Positions 45,089 through 53,935 of a DNA stretch of 64,000 nt are shown here, one piece after another. Origin of the DNA: Pseudomonas psychrophila (GTDB lineage: Bacteria; Pseudomonadota; Gammaproteobacteria; Pseudomonadales; Pseudomonadaceae); assembly GCF_001043005.1 (NCBI RefSeq), contig NZ_JYKZ01000006.1:238847-302846 (forward strand), read 5' to 3'. The notes beneath the pieces were generated by a model. That model searched no databases, was not told the origin of the DNA, and worked only from the letters and a program-made list of their open reading frames with translations. Positions within the stretch are counted from its first letter, which is position 1, and each line of letters opens with the position of its first letter. The position numbers and the translations under genes were made by a program.

Positions 45089-46168
45089 ATGAGCTGCTGG
45101 CCCGATTCTCGCCTTATCGACTTGCTCGGCATCACCCATCCTATCATCCAGGCCCCCATGCTCGGCGCTGGCGCCGATATCATGATCGGTGTCGCCAGGG
45201 CCGGAGGGCTGGGGTCCCTGGCCTGTGCCACGTTGAACCTCGAATCGATTCGCGCTGAAGTGGCGGCTTTCAGGGCCGCAAGCGAGCAGCCCTTGAACCT
45301 GAATTTTTTCTGCCATCAAGCCCCAGAATACGACGAGGCCGCAATCGAGCAGTGGAAGTCGCTGTTCAAGGCCTACTACATCGAGCTTGGGGTCGACTAT
45401 GACGCGCCGACTCCCGTGTCGAGCCGCGCACCTTTCGACGAAACCACCTGCGCCCTGGTCGAAGAGCTGCGCCCGGAGGTCGTCAGTTTCCACTTCGGCC
45501 TGCCGGCACCGGAGCTGGTGGCGAGGGTCAAGGCCTGCGGGGCAAAAATCCTCAGTTCAGCCACCACGGTTGAGGAGGCTCAATGGCTGGAGCTTCACGG
45601 GTGTGATGCGATCATCGCTATGGGCTACGAGGCCGGTGGGCATCGGGCGATGTTTTTGAGCCGTGAATTGACTACCCAGATCGGCACCTTTGCCCTGGTG
45701 CCACAGATCGTTGATGCGGTAACCGTGCCGGTGATTGCCGCGGGCGGGATCGCCGATGCGCGGGGCATCGGCGCTGCGTTTGCACTGGGCGCCAGTGCCG
45801 TGCAAATCGGCACCGCGTACCTGTTTTGTGCCGAGGCCAGCGTCACCCAACCCCATCACCGGGCGCTGCGTGAAGCCAGCTCCAGCCAAACTGCGTTGAC
45901 CAACCTTTTTACCGGCCGCCCGGCCCGCAGTATTGTCAATCGGGTGATGCGCGAAATGGATCCGATCAATACCCAGGCGCCGGTCTTTCCGCTGGCGGGC
46001 GGGGTGCTGCTGCCCTTGAAGGCCAAGTCAGAGGGCAGCGGTGACTTCATCAACCTGTGGGCGGGTCAGGCATTCCCTCTCAGCCCCGGGCGCAGGGCGA
46101 ACCTGTCGTCCTATGAGCTGACCCGCACATTTATCGATGACTATGCGGCTCGCTCTGCCTGTAGATAA
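45089..46168 (+). CDS. Nitronate monooxygenase (NMO, FMN-dependent)
   Basis: This 359-residue TIM-barrel FMN enzyme resembles nitronate monooxygenase, which oxidises alkyl nitronates such as propionate 3-nitronate. Family marks are HPIIQAPMLGAGADIMIGVA, the conserved GYEAGGHRA loop and PVIAAGGIADARGIG. The ATG at 45089 is chosen; a GTG at 45077 is in frame, and neither has a strong ribosome site. Its 3' end overlaps the convergent MFS gene by 28 bp. Confidence 0.9.
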   Translation: MSCWPDSRLIDLLGITHPIIQAPMLGAGADIMIGVARAGGLGSLACATLNLESIRAEVAAFRAASEQPLNLNFFCHQAPEYDEAAIEQWKSLFKAYYIELGVDYDAPTPVSSRAPFDETTCALVEELRPEVVSFHFGLPAPELVARVKACGAKILSSATTVEEAQWLELHGCDAIIAMGYEAGGHRAMFLSRELTTQIGTFALVPQIVDAVTVPVIAAGGIADARGIGAAFALGASAVQIGTAYLFCAEASVTQPHHRALREASSSQTALTNLFTGRPARSIVNRVMREMDPINTQAPVFPLAGGVLLPLKAKSEGSGDFINLWAGQAFPLSPGRRANLSSYELTRTFIDDYAARSACR

Positions 46169-47454
46169 TCGGTTTGTGCGGCATGGCTGGAGGTGCGGAT
46201 CAGCAGCATGATCGCACCTGCCACCGGCAGACTGACCAGCAGTAACGCATAGCGCAGCGATTCAACGCCGAAAGCCGGTTGCAAGGCATCACTGAACAGT
46301 CCGGCCAGCAACGGGCCCACCCCAACCCCCATAAGTGTCGAGATGATGGTCTGTAAAGCCATGGCCGTGCCTCGACGGTTGGCCGGGACCAGTTGCGTGA
46401 CCAGGTTGTAAGACGGGGCCACCCACCACACCACAAAAAAGCTGTACAGCGCGCACCACAGCATCGAGCTGGGGACGGGCACGCTGCCCAGCTGCGTCCA
46501 CACTGTGTCGGGCCACAGCAGGTAGGCGAACAGCGCAGCAAGCGCGGCTACATTGCCGATTATTGGAATACCCACTTGCCAGTGCGGGTTGCGCGGCGTC
46601 AGGTGGTCGCTTAGCCAGCCGCTGAACAAGGCGCCGATCCCGGCAAAACCGCCACAGATAAAGCCCGCCAGCAACCCCGCATGCTGGAGTGACAATCCGT
46701 GGGAGCGCACCAGAAAGCTGGTGTTCCACATGCCGATAGCATAGGAGCCCAGAGTGGTCAGGCCGCCCGCCATGACCAGGCAACGGTAGGCGGGCAGAGC
46801 CCAGAGTTTGCGTGCCTCACTGCCCATGCTTTGCAGCGGATGGGCAGCATGGGCGCTGGCCAGGTCCCAACGGCCCCGGGCCGGATCGTTTGCGACAAAA
46901 GCCAGCAGCGTGGAGAACAACAGCGCGGGCATGCCGATCACGATAAACGCCGTGCGCCAGCCATAGTGCTCGACCACCCATGCCCCGAGGCTGAGGCCGA
47001 TAACGGCGGAAAAAGTCGGGGCGGCAGTGAAGCAACTGATCGCAAACGAGCGACGATGCGGCGGGTACAAGTCGGCAATGATCGACATCGACGCCGAGGT
47101 GGTCGGCGACTCGCTCACGGCAACCGCCATGCGCGCCACGGCCAGCATCCAGAAACTGACTGCCAGGCCACAGATCATGGTCGCCACCGCCCATAACAGG
47201 CAGGCAATCGCCAGCAAGCGGGTGCGTGACATGCGATCGGCCAGCCGCCCGGCGGGCAAGGCGAGGAGGGCGTAGACCCCGGCAAATGCCAGGCCCGAAA
47301 TCAGCCCCATCGCCGTATCACTGACCCCGAACTCTGCTTTGATCGGTTCAATCATCACCGCCAGAATCTGGCGGCCGACAAAGTTGTCGGCAAACATGGC
47401 CGCCAGCAACAACAGCAAAGCATGGCTGCGCCAGCCGACCTGGGCATTGGACAT
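46141..47454 (-). CDS. MFS transporter
   Basis: This 437-residue permease has about twelve hydrophobic segments and the MFS motif GRLADRMSRTRLL between the second and third. CAGGAATTC precedes the ATG at 47454. It is the last gene downstream of the meta-cleavage genes on this strand (71 bp after the aldolase stop), so it may import the compound degraded by the cluster. It resembles anion/cation symporter-like or Spinster-like carriers. Its 3' end overlaps the nitronate monooxygenase gene. Confidence 0.92.
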   Translation of the reverse strand: MSNAQVGWRSHALLLLLAAMFADNFVGRQILAVMIEPIKAEFGVSDTAMGLISGLAFAGVYALLALPAGRLADRMSRTRLLAIACLLWAVATMICGLAVSFWMLAVARMAVAVSESPTTSASMSIIADLYPPHRRSFAISCFTAAPTFSAVIGLSLGAWVVEHYGWRTAFIVIGMPALLFSTLLAFVANDPARGRWDLASAHAAHPLQSMGSEARKLWALPAYRCLVMAGGLTTLGSYAIGMWNTSFLVRSHGLSLQHAGLLAGFICGGFAGIGALFSGWLSDHLTPRNPHWQVGIPIIGNVAALAALFAYLLWPDTVWTQLGSVPVPSSMLWCALYSFFVVWWVAPSYNLVTQLVPANRRGTAMALQTIISTLMGVGVGPLLAGLFSDALQPAFGVESLRYALLLVSLPVAGAIMLLIRTSSHAAQTDYLQAERAA

Positions 47455-47525
47455 GGTTGAATTCCTGTCAGATAAAAACGCCAAAGGCGCTGACCCGGTC
47501 AGCGCCCCTGGCAAGGAACAAAGCC

Positions 47526-48548
47526 TCAGGCCCGCTGGCGAGCCAAGGTCATGGCAGTGTCTTCAATCATGTCTTCCTGACCGCCAACCATGCCGCGACG
47601 GCCCATTTCCACCAGGATTTCCCGTGCCGGTACGCCATATTTCTTCTCGGCGCGCTTGGCAAACAGCAGGAACGAGCCATAGACCCCGGCATAGCCCATA
47701 GTCAGGGCATCACGATCGCTGCGGATCGGGAAGTCCATGATCGGCACCACCAGGTCTTCGGCGACATCTTGAATGCCGAATACGCTGACCCCGGTTTCAA
47801 TGCCCATGCGGTCACACACCGCAACCAGGATTTCCATTGGCGTGTTACCTGCACCGGCGCCCAAACCGGCAGCGGCGGCGTCGATCCGCGTGGCCCCGGC
47901 CTCGATGGCGGCGATGGAGTTGGACACACCCATGGACAGGTTGTGATGGCCGTGAAAGCCGATTTCGGTGTCCGGATGCAGCGCTTCACGCAACGCCGCG
48001 ACCCGGGCCTTGATGTCGTGGGGCAGCATGTAGCCGGCCGAGTCGGTGAGGTAAACGCAGTTGGCGCCGAAACTCTCCATCAGCTTGCCCTGCTTGACCA
48101 GGCCTTCGGGGCTATTCATGTGGGCCATCATCAGGAAACCCACAGTGTCCATGCCCAACTTGCGCGCATAGGAGATGTGCTGCTCCGACACGTCTGCTTC
48201 CGTGCAATGGGTGGCGACCCGGATCGTATTGACCCCCAGCTCATACGCCATTTGCAGATGATCCACCGTGCCTATGCCGGGCAGCAGCAGGGCCGACACC
48301 TTGGCTTTTTTCATCATCGGGATAACCGCAGACAGGTACTGCTCATCGGTGTGCGCCGGGAACCCGTAGTTCACCGAACTGCCACCCAGGCCGTCGCCGT
48401 GGGTGACTTCAATCAAGGGCACGCCAGCGGCGTCCAGGCCACAGGCGATGTCTTTCATCTGTTGCAGGCTGATCTGGTGACGCTTGGGGTGCATGCCGTC
48501 GCGCAGGCACATGTCATGCACGGTGATTTTTTTGCCGCGAAGATCCAT
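47526..48548 (-). CDS. dmpG: 4-hydroxy-2-oxovalerate aldolase (DmpG/BphI/HsaF type)
   Basis: This 340-residue class II aldolase splits 4-hydroxy-2-oxovalerate (or its homologues) to pyruvate and acetaldehyde (or another short aldehyde), working as a complex with the dehydrogenase encoded just upstream. The catalytic region [17 protein letters not shown] carries the RDG motif. Metal ligands are in [11 protein letters not shown]. The start MDLRGKK is set by AAGGAG. It is the last enzyme of the leftward meta-cleavage arm. The symbol follows the Pseudomonas naming of the family; hsaF and tesG are the steroid-pathway names. Confidence 0.95.
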   Translation of the reverse strand: MDLRGKKITVHDMCLRDGMHPKRHQISLQQMKDIACGLDAAGVPLIEVTHGDGLGGSSVNYGFPAHTDEQYLSAVIPMMKKAKVSALLLPGIGTVDHLQMAYELGVNTIRVATHCTEADVSEQHISYARKLGMDTVGFLMMAHMNSPEGLVKQGKLMESFGANCVYLTDSAGYMLPHDIKARVAALREALHPDTEIGFHGHHNLSMGVSNSIAAIEAGATRIDAAAAGLGAGAGNTPMEILVAVCDRMGIETGVSVFGIQDVAEDLVVPIMDFPIRSDRDALTMGYAGVYGSFLLFAKRAEKKYGVPAREILVEMGRRGMVGGQEDMIEDTAMTLARQRA

Positions 48549-48558
48549 GGTCGGCTCC

Positions 48559-49488
48559 TTAAGCGAGGGCAGGTTGAGGGGCGGATGCCTTGAGTTGCAG
48601 TTCACCCTTGAGGATTTCCTCGGCGAACATCTCGGCGGTGCGCGCAGCGGCAGCGGTCATGATGTCGAGGTTGCCGGCGTACTTGGGCAGGTAGTCGCCC
48701 AGGCCTTCGACCTCCATGAAGATCGACACCCGATTGCCTTCAAACACCGGCCCGTTGACCAGCTTGTAGCCCGGCACGTACTGCTGCACCTGCTCGATCA
48801 TGTTGGCAATGGCCAGGGTGATCGCGGCTTGATCCGGTTCGGTTTCAGTCAGGCAATGCACGGTGTCGCGCATGATCAGGGGGGGCTCGGCCGGATTGAC
48901 GATAATGATCGCCTTACCTTTTTTGGCTCCGCCCACCTGTTCGATGGCACTGGCGGTGGTGCGGGTGAACTCGTCGATATTCTTGCGTGTGCCCGGGCCG
49001 ACCGACTTGGACGCCGCTGTGGCGACGATCTCGGCATAAGCCACCGGTTGCACGCTGCTCACGGCAGCCACCAGCGGAATGGTCGCCTGGCCGCCGCAGG
49101 TGACCATATTGACGTTCATTGCACCGCGCTTGAGGTTGGCCTTGAGATTGACCGGGGGCACACAGTACGGGCCAATGGCGGCAGGGGTCAGGTCGATCAT
49201 CAGTACGCCCAGCTCGTTGAGCTTGCGGCTGTTTTCGGCGTGAACGTAAGCCGACGTGGCATCGAAGGCAATCTGGATATTGTCCGCCAGCACATGCGGC
49301 AACAGCCCGTCGACCCCGTCGCTGGTAGTCTTGAGGCCCATCTCTCGGGCGCGGCTCAGGCCTTCGGACGTGGCATCGATGCCCACCATCCACACCGGCT
49401 CCAGCACGTCGCTGCGCAGCAACTTGTAGAGCAGGTCGGTGCCGATATTGCCCGGCCCGATCAGGGCGCATTTGATCTTTTTGGTCAT
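48559..49488 (-). CDS. dmpF: Acetaldehyde dehydrogenase, acylating (DmpF/HsaG type)
   Basis: This 309-residue enzyme oxidises the aldehyde released by the adjacent aldolase to acyl-CoA using NAD. The N-terminal Rossmann motif is [16 protein letters not shown], and the catalytic cysteine is in [15 protein letters not shown]. The gene precedes the aldolase gene by 10 bp, the usual order for this channelling pair. Confidence 0.95.
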   Translation of the reverse strand: MTKKIKCALIGPGNIGTDLLYKLLRSDVLEPVWMVGIDATSEGLSRAREMGLKTTSDGVDGLLPHVLADNIQIAFDATSAYVHAENSRKLNELGVLMIDLTPAAIGPYCVPPVNLKANLKRGAMNVNMVTCGGQATIPLVAAVSSVQPVAYAEIVATAASKSVGPGTRKNIDEFTRTTASAIEQVGGAKKGKAIIIVNPAEPPLIMRDTVHCLTETEPDQAAITLAIANMIEQVQQYVPGYKLVNGPVFEGNRVSIFMEVEGLGDYLPKYAGNLDIMTAAAARTAEMFAEEILKGELQLKASAPQPALA

Positions 49489-49509
49489 GGGAAAGGTCTC
49501 GAACGGGGT

Positions 49510-50301
49510 TTAGGGCACGAAGCGCAGACGGGCAGAGCCCAGACCGCTAAGGGTCAGGCTGACCTCATCCCCGGGTTGCACCGGCACCAGCGGTGCCAAT
49601 GCTCCGGACAGAATGATTTCACCCTTGCGAAACGGAATGTCGAACTTGCCCAGGGTATTGGCCAGCCAAGCCACGGCGGCGCAGGGGTGGCCCTGTACTG
49701 CCGAGCCAAAACCGTTACCCGCCGGCTGACCGTTTTTCAGCACGTGCAGTTCGACCTTGGCCAGGTCCAGTTCACGGGGATTGATCCGTTGCTCGCCCAG
49801 GGCGAACACGCCGCATGAGGCGTTGTCGGCCACGGTGTCTTGAATGCGGATTTTCCAGTCGGCGATACGCGAGTCGACAATCTCGAAACACGGCACCACC
49901 CATTGGCTGGCAGCCATGACGTCTTCGGCGGTAATGCCGGGGGCGTGCAGGTCTTCGCCGAGGATAAAAGCGATCTCGCCTTCAGCCCGTGGTTGCACCA
50001 GATGGTGGGTGACGAAGCTCACATCACTGTTGTCAGCGACCTGCATGGGATTAGTCAAAAAACCGAAATCGGGCTGATGCACATCGAGCATTTCCTGCAC
50101 GGCACGGCTGGTGACGCCGATCTTCTTGCCGATCACTTGCTCGCCCAGCGCTTCGCGGCGCTGTAAAAAACGCAGGGAGATCCGGTAGGCCGTTTCCAGG
50201 GTCAGGTCCGGGTAACGCTGGGTCAGCGGCTGCACACTGCGGCGCTCACGCAGCGCGTGAAACAGCTCGTCGCCCAGGGCTTCAATCAACTGTGTGTCCA
50301 T
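49510..50301 (-). CDS. dmpE: 2-keto-4-pentenoate (2-hydroxypentadienoate) hydratase
   Basis: This 263-residue hydratase adds water to 2-hydroxypenta-2,4-dienoate-type products of meta-ring cleavage to give 4-hydroxy-2-oxovalerate. It has the family motifs GKKIGVTSRAVQEMLDVHQPD and the metal-binding RAEGEIAFILGEDL. It lies 21 bp upstream of the dehydrogenase. In steroid pathways the same step is called HsaE/TesE. Confidence 0.94.
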   Translation of the reverse strand: MDTQLIEALGDELFHALRERRSVQPLTQRYPDLTLETAYRISLRFLQRREALGEQVIGKKIGVTSRAVQEMLDVHQPDFGFLTNPMQVADNSDVSFVTHHLVQPRAEGEIAFILGEDLHAPGITAEDVMAASQWVVPCFEIVDSRIADWKIRIQDTVADNASCGVFALGEQRINPRELDLAKVELHVLKNGQPAGNGFGSAVQGHPCAAVAWLANTLGKFDIPFRKGEIILSGALAPLVPVQPGDEVSLTLSGLGSARLRFVP

Positions 50302-50354
50302 AAATACGCTCTCTTAAAGCCAGATCCCGGTGAGGGCTCTGCAGAAAATCCCTT

Positions 50355-50389
50355 GTGGGAGCGAGCTTCGCGAGCAGGCTCGCTCCCAC
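50355..50389. repeat. Compact REP hairpin inside the leftward operon
   Basis: Two REP arms (GTGGGAGCGAGC and GCTCGCTCCCAC) are only 11 bases apart and form a tight hairpin. It lies between the HdhA-like SDR stop and the hydratase start, so it could affect the relative expression of the two. Confidence 0.85.
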
Positions 50390-50403
50390 GGTTTAGTCTT
50401 GGC

Positions 50404-51177
50404 TCAGCCCGGCCACACGCTCGATTCGGCGCCGCCATCCACTTCCAGGATCTTGCCGGTGACCCAGCGCGAAGCCGGGGTGGCCAGGTACAGCGCAGCG
50501 GCGGCAATGTCTTCGACTTCGCCCAGGCTTTGCAGCGGGGTGGCGTTGATCATGCCCTCGCGCATGGCAACCGGCAGGACGCGGTTCAGGGCGTCGGTCA
50601 GGATCGGGCCGGGGGCAATTGCGTTGACCCTCACCAACGGCGCGAAATCCTGGGCCAGCAAGCGGGTCATGTGGCTCAGCGCGGCTTTGGCAGTGCCATA
50701 GGCACTGAATTGGGTTTGGGCATAACGCGCCGCGCCTGAGGTGATATTGAGAATGTTGCCGTTGCCCGCATCACGCATGTGCGGCACGCACAGCTGGCAC
50801 AGGTGATAGGCCGAAGACACGTTGAAACGCATGATTTCTTCGAAGCGCTCGACACTCAGGGTCAACGGGTCGTTGGGGCCGGCACCGCCTGCGTTGTTCA
50901 CCAGATGAGTAATGCGCCCCATGTGCTCACGGGCCTGGGTGACCACCGCACTGCGTTGTTCGGCATCATTCACGTCACAGCTCAGGGCCAGGGCACGGCG
51001 GCCCAGGCTGCGAACTTCTTCGGCCACCGCTTCAACGTCGCTCAAGGTGCGGGCTGCCAATACCACATCGGCGCCAGCCTCGGCGTAGGCCAGGGCGATC
51101 CCGCGGCCAATGCCCCGGCCGCCACCGGTGATGACGGCCACGCTGCCGGTCAGATTGAAGCGCTGAATAATGTTCAT
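50404..51177 (-). CDS. SDR-family oxidoreductase, HdhA (7-alpha-hydroxysteroid dehydrogenase)-like
   Basis: This 257-residue short-chain dehydrogenase has the cofactor motif TGGGRGIG, NNAG, a catalytic serine in ITSGAAR and the YxxxK motif in YGTAKAAL. Segments NNAGGAGP, VNAIAPGPILTDAL and SRWVTGKIL are strikingly similar to E. coli HdhA, as far as I remember it. Being within a meta-cleavage/steroid-like cluster, a hydroxysteroid or alicyclic alcohol is a plausible substrate, but SDR specificity cannot be read from sequence. Confidence 0.88.
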   Translation of the reverse strand: MNIIQRFNLTGSVAVITGGGRGIGRGIALAYAEAGADVVLAARTLSDVEAVAEEVRSLGRRALALSCDVNDAEQRSAVVTQAREHMGRITHLVNNAGGAGPNDPLTLSVERFEEIMRFNVSSAYHLCQLCVPHMRDAGNGNILNITSGAARYAQTQFSAYGTAKAALSHMTRLLAQDFAPLVRVNAIAPGPILTDALNRVLPVAMREGMINATPLQSLGEVEDIAAAALYLATPASRWVTGKILEVDGGAESSVWPG

Positions 51178-51207
51178 AAAGGGTCCTGTTCCTTTTTGAC
51201 TAGGGAT

Positions 51208-52188
51208 TTAACGGGGCGCCCATAGATCGGGCAAGCCTGGATCACTGGCTGCAATCAGGCGCTTGAGCAGCACTTTAAGGGCCTGGGCATCGCCGGGAGC
51301 GAGTCTGGCCGATACGTTCTCCTCCACGGCCTTGGCCAGTGCCACTTGTTGCAGCGACGCCTCACGACCGGTGGCGGTCAGTACATAGCGCGGTGCCTGC
51401 TGGCTGCCTTCGAGAGCGACCAGATTCTGCTTTTCGAGAAAGCGCATGCTTGCCACGGTCACCACATGCCCGGTGTAGCTGACGAAATGATTGATTTCAT
51501 CCAGGGTCAGGTTGTCGCGAATACACAGGACCGAGAGGATGAAAAATGCATGCTCATCCAGTTGCTGATTGCTCAGCAGGCGATGCAGGGCGTCGAGCAA
51601 CTGGTAGTGGGCGCGGCCCAGCAGATAACCGAGCAAGTCCTCGGTGTAGCTGCATTCCGGCGGTGGCGGAGTGGTTGCCAGGCGCAGCTCGCTGCGTGGC
51701 TTGCGCGTCGCCAGGGCATATTGGCCGCTTTGAAAGGCCAACGGTGCACGGTCGCTGTGATCGAAGGCGAGTACTTCCCCGACAAAAATCACATGGTCGC
51801 CGCCTTCATATTGAAAGGCCGTGCGGCACTGAAACCTGGCGGTGCAGTCCTGTAGCAGCGGCGCTTCGCTGATGCCGTTGTCGAGTTCAATTTCGGAGAA
51901 CTTGTTCTCGCCCTGCATCGCAAAACGTCCGGACAGAGGTTCCTGTTCGGTCGACAGCACATGCACGTTCCAGTGTTTTCCGGAACTGAACACCGGCAGG
52001 CTGCGAGCAGTCTTGGCCAGACTCCACAGCACCAGCGGCGGGTTGAGGGAGACCGAGTTGAAACTGTTGGCAGTAATGCCGATGGGCGAACCATCTTCAG
52101 CCTGGGTGGTGATGATCGTCACCCCGGTGGTAAAGGTGCCCAGCGCGGTACGGAATGCCTGCGGGTCGAAGCTGCTTTGCATTGCCAT
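51208..52188 (-). CDS. Flavin reductase with C-terminal MarR-like domain (HpaC/HsaB-type partner)
   Basis: This 326-residue protein has an N-terminal flavin reductase domain (about 8-165; FRTALGTFTTGVTIIT, ANSFNSVSLNPPLVLWSL, GDHVIFVGEV). A linker and a C-terminal MarR-like winged-helix domain follow (about 185-310). The same architecture is found in the reductase component (C1) of the p-hydroxyphenylacetate hydroxylase of Acinetobacter baumannii, where the MarR-like part is autoinhibitory and senses substrate. It should supply reduced flavin to the HsaA-like monooxygenase encoded on the other arm. GAGG precedes the ATG. Confidence 0.92.
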   Translation of the reverse strand: MAMQSSFDPQAFRTALGTFTTGVTIITTQAEDGSPIGITANSFNSVSLNPPLVLWSLAKTARSLPVFSSGKHWNVHVLSTEQEPLSGRFAMQGENKFSEIELDNGISEAPLLQDCTARFQCRTAFQYEGGDHVIFVGEVLAFDHSDRAPLAFQSGQYALATRKPRSELRLATTPPPPECSYTEDLLGYLLGRAHYQLLDALHRLLSNQQLDEHAFFILSVLCIRDNLTLDEINHFVSYTGHVVTVASMRFLEKQNLVALEGSQQAPRYVLTATGREASLQQVALAKAVEENVSARLAPGDAQALKVLLKRLIAASDPGLPDLWAPR

Positions 52189-52249
52189 GACGAACCTCAT
52201 GGATTGAATTTTCGTGCTTGCAGTATTCGCCTCGAAACGGTGCGCTACA

Positions 52250-52298
52250 TCGTCTTAATGGACTAACGAATGCAGCCGATTATCGTCCGATTGGACGA
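52250..52298. promoter_or_regulatory. Two related 16-bp palindromic sites in the divergent promoter region
   Basis: TCGTCTTAATGGACTA (52250-52265) and TCGTCCGATTGGACGA (52283-52298) match at 12 of 16 positions and start 33 bp apart, about three helical turns. The second is a perfect 6-4-6 inverted repeat. They lie between the flavin reductase and aldehyde dehydrogenase starts, where a shared operator would be expected. No regulator gene is visible in the cluster. Confidence 0.55.
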
Positions 52299-52361
52299 GG
52301 CGTTCGGGAGGCGGATTCGCTAGCGTCGGCTCATTGAACCGGTGTATCAGAGGACTCATCC

Positions 52362-53798
52362 ATGACGTTCAGCAGCACTGCTCCAGAACAGCTGTCCAGC
52401 CTGTTGGCGGCGCAAAAAGAAGCCTTTATCAATGCTGGGTGCGTCAGCCCAGAGCTGCGTCGGGCACGCATTCAGCGCGTGATAGAGCTGCTGGTGCGCT
52501 ATCAGCAGCCACTGATCGAGGCAATGGATGAAGATTTTGGCGGTCGCCCGCAGGGTTTTTCATTGATGAATGACGTGCTGGGTTCGCTGGCATCACTCAA
52601 ATATGCGCGCGACCATCTTGACCATTGGGCACAAGATGAGCCGCGACAAGTGTTTTCGCCCTACGACCAGATGGGTGCCAAAGCCTGGGTGATGCACCAG
52701 CCCAAAGGCTCCATCGGCATTCTGGGCACCTGGAATGCGCCGCTGTTCACCTTGCTCAGCCCTTTGGCATGCGTCCTGGCTGCGGGTAATCGAGCCATTC
52801 TCAAACCCTCCGAAGTGGTGCCTCGCACCGCTCAGGTCCTGACCCAGGCCTTTGCCGACATGTTCGACCCGCTTGAAATCGCTGTGGTGACCGGTGATGC
52901 CGAGCTGGCGCAGGTATTTACCTCCCAACCCTTCGATCATCTGGTGTTCACCGGCAGTACCGCTGTGGCACGTTCGGTCATGCGCAATGCGGCTGAAAAC
53001 CTGGTGCCCCTGACCCTGGAACTGGGAGGTAAATCCCCGGTGATCATTTCCCGCAGCGCAGATCTGGCCAAGGCTGCCTTCAGCATCGCAGTGGCCAAGG
53101 CCAATAACGGTGGGCAAATCTGCATCAACCCGGACGTGGTGTACGTGCCGCGTGAGCTGCTGGAAGATTTTATCGGCCTGCTGGGTACTGCCTACACCGA
53201 ACTGCTCCCTACCACGGACGACAACCCGGATGTAGTGGCTGTGGTCAATGCCCGCCATGTGCAACGCATCGACGGTTACGTGCAGGATGCCCGTGAGCGG
53301 GGTGCCCGGATCGAGAGCTTCCCGCAGGCGCCAGAGGCCGACGCCCGAACCCGTCGACGCGCGCTGCAGGTGGTGATCAACCCGCCCCGTGACAGCCAGA
53401 TCATGCACGAAGAAATCTTCGGCCCGGCGTTGGTGCTGCTGCCTTATGAGCACATTGATCGGGCGCTGGGCGACATCCACTCCCGCGAGCGACCGCTGGC
53501 GCTGTACTACTTTGGCCAGAATGAAGAAGAGCAGCGCCATGTGCTGCAGCACACGATTTCCGGCGGTGTGAGCATCAATGACGTGATGATGCACGCGGCT
53601 CTGCATGACGCGCCGTTTGGCGGGATCGGTGCCTCGGGCATGGGCCACTATCATGGCCGCGAAGGCTTCCTTGAGTTCAGCCACATGCGCACGGTTTACA
53701 AGGCTGCGGCCCACGATCCGCGCCGCGAATGGGGCCTGCTGCCGCCCTATGGCGAACACTTTTTGCCCACCATGCAATCGATGGTAACGGCTGACTGA
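52362..53798 (+). CDS. Aldehyde dehydrogenase (coniferyl aldehyde dehydrogenase-like)
   Basis: This 478-residue NAD(P)-dependent aldehyde dehydrogenase has the general-base glutamate in LELGGKSPVI (Glu 220) and the catalytic cysteine in GGQICINPD (Cys 254). Its length and the SFLELSHMRT-like end FLEFSHMRTVYKAA resemble coniferyl aldehyde dehydrogenases (CalB type). It is the first gene of the rightward arm and may oxidise an aldehyde of the side chain of the substrate. Confidence 0.9.
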   Translation: MTFSSTAPEQLSSLLAAQKEAFINAGCVSPELRRARIQRVIELLVRYQQPLIEAMDEDFGGRPQGFSLMNDVLGSLASLKYARDHLDHWAQDEPRQVFSPYDQMGAKAWVMHQPKGSIGILGTWNAPLFTLLSPLACVLAAGNRAILKPSEVVPRTAQVLTQAFADMFDPLEIAVVTGDAELAQVFTSQPFDHLVFTGSTAVARSVMRNAAENLVPLTLELGGKSPVIISRSADLAKAAFSIAVAKANNGGQICINPDVVYVPRELLEDFIGLLGTAYTELLPTTDDNPDVVAVVNARHVQRIDGYVQDARERGARIESFPQAPEADARTRRRALQVVINPPRDSQIMHEEIFGPALVLLPYEHIDRALGDIHSRERPLALYYFGQNEEEQRHVLQHTISGGVSINDVMMHAALHDAPFGGIGASGMGHYHGREGFLEFSHMRTVYKAAAHDPRREWGLLPPYGEHFLPTMQSMVTAD

Positions 53799-53819
53799 AA
53801 AACGCTGTGCCCCCCCCTT

Positions 53820-53886
53820 GTGGGAGCGAGCCTGCTCGCGAAGACCTCAAGCGCGCCGCGCCCTTCGCGAGCAGGCTCGCTCCCAC
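53820..53886. repeat. REPIN (inverted REP pair)
   Basis: REP arms at 53820-53843 and 53863-53886 (GTGGGAGCGAGCCTGCTCGC and its complement) are separated by 19 bases. It lies between the aldehyde dehydrogenase and amidase genes of the rightward arm. Confidence 0.9.
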
Positions 53887-53904
53887 GGGGGGCATGTGTT
53901 TTTT

Positions 53905-53916
53905 ACAAAAATAAAA
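53905..53916 (+). promoter_or_regulatory. Possible Crc/Hfq A-rich motif before the amidase start
   Basis: The sequence ACAAAAATAAAA contains an AAnAAnAA match and lies 20 bases before the TTG start. Such motifs bind Hfq/Crc in Pseudomonas carbon catabolite repression. Confidence 0.3.
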
Positions 53917-53935
53917 TGTAAATCGGAGTGATACT

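Noticed and set aside
47457..49818. Long plus-strand frames of 378 and 444 codons opposite the meta-cleavage genes
   Set aside because: The minus-strand genes carry clear family motifs, and these frames contain none. They arise from high-GC codon structure.
51208..52188. MarR-type regulator of the catabolic cluster
   Set aside because: The MarR-like part is fused behind a complete flavin reductase domain, as in known autoinhibited reductases, so a DNA-binding role is not supported.
52593..53777. Minus-strand frame of 394 codons opposite the aldehyde dehydrogenase gene
   Set aside because: It is a shadow without motifs, and the plus-strand gene has the catalytic Glu and Cys.
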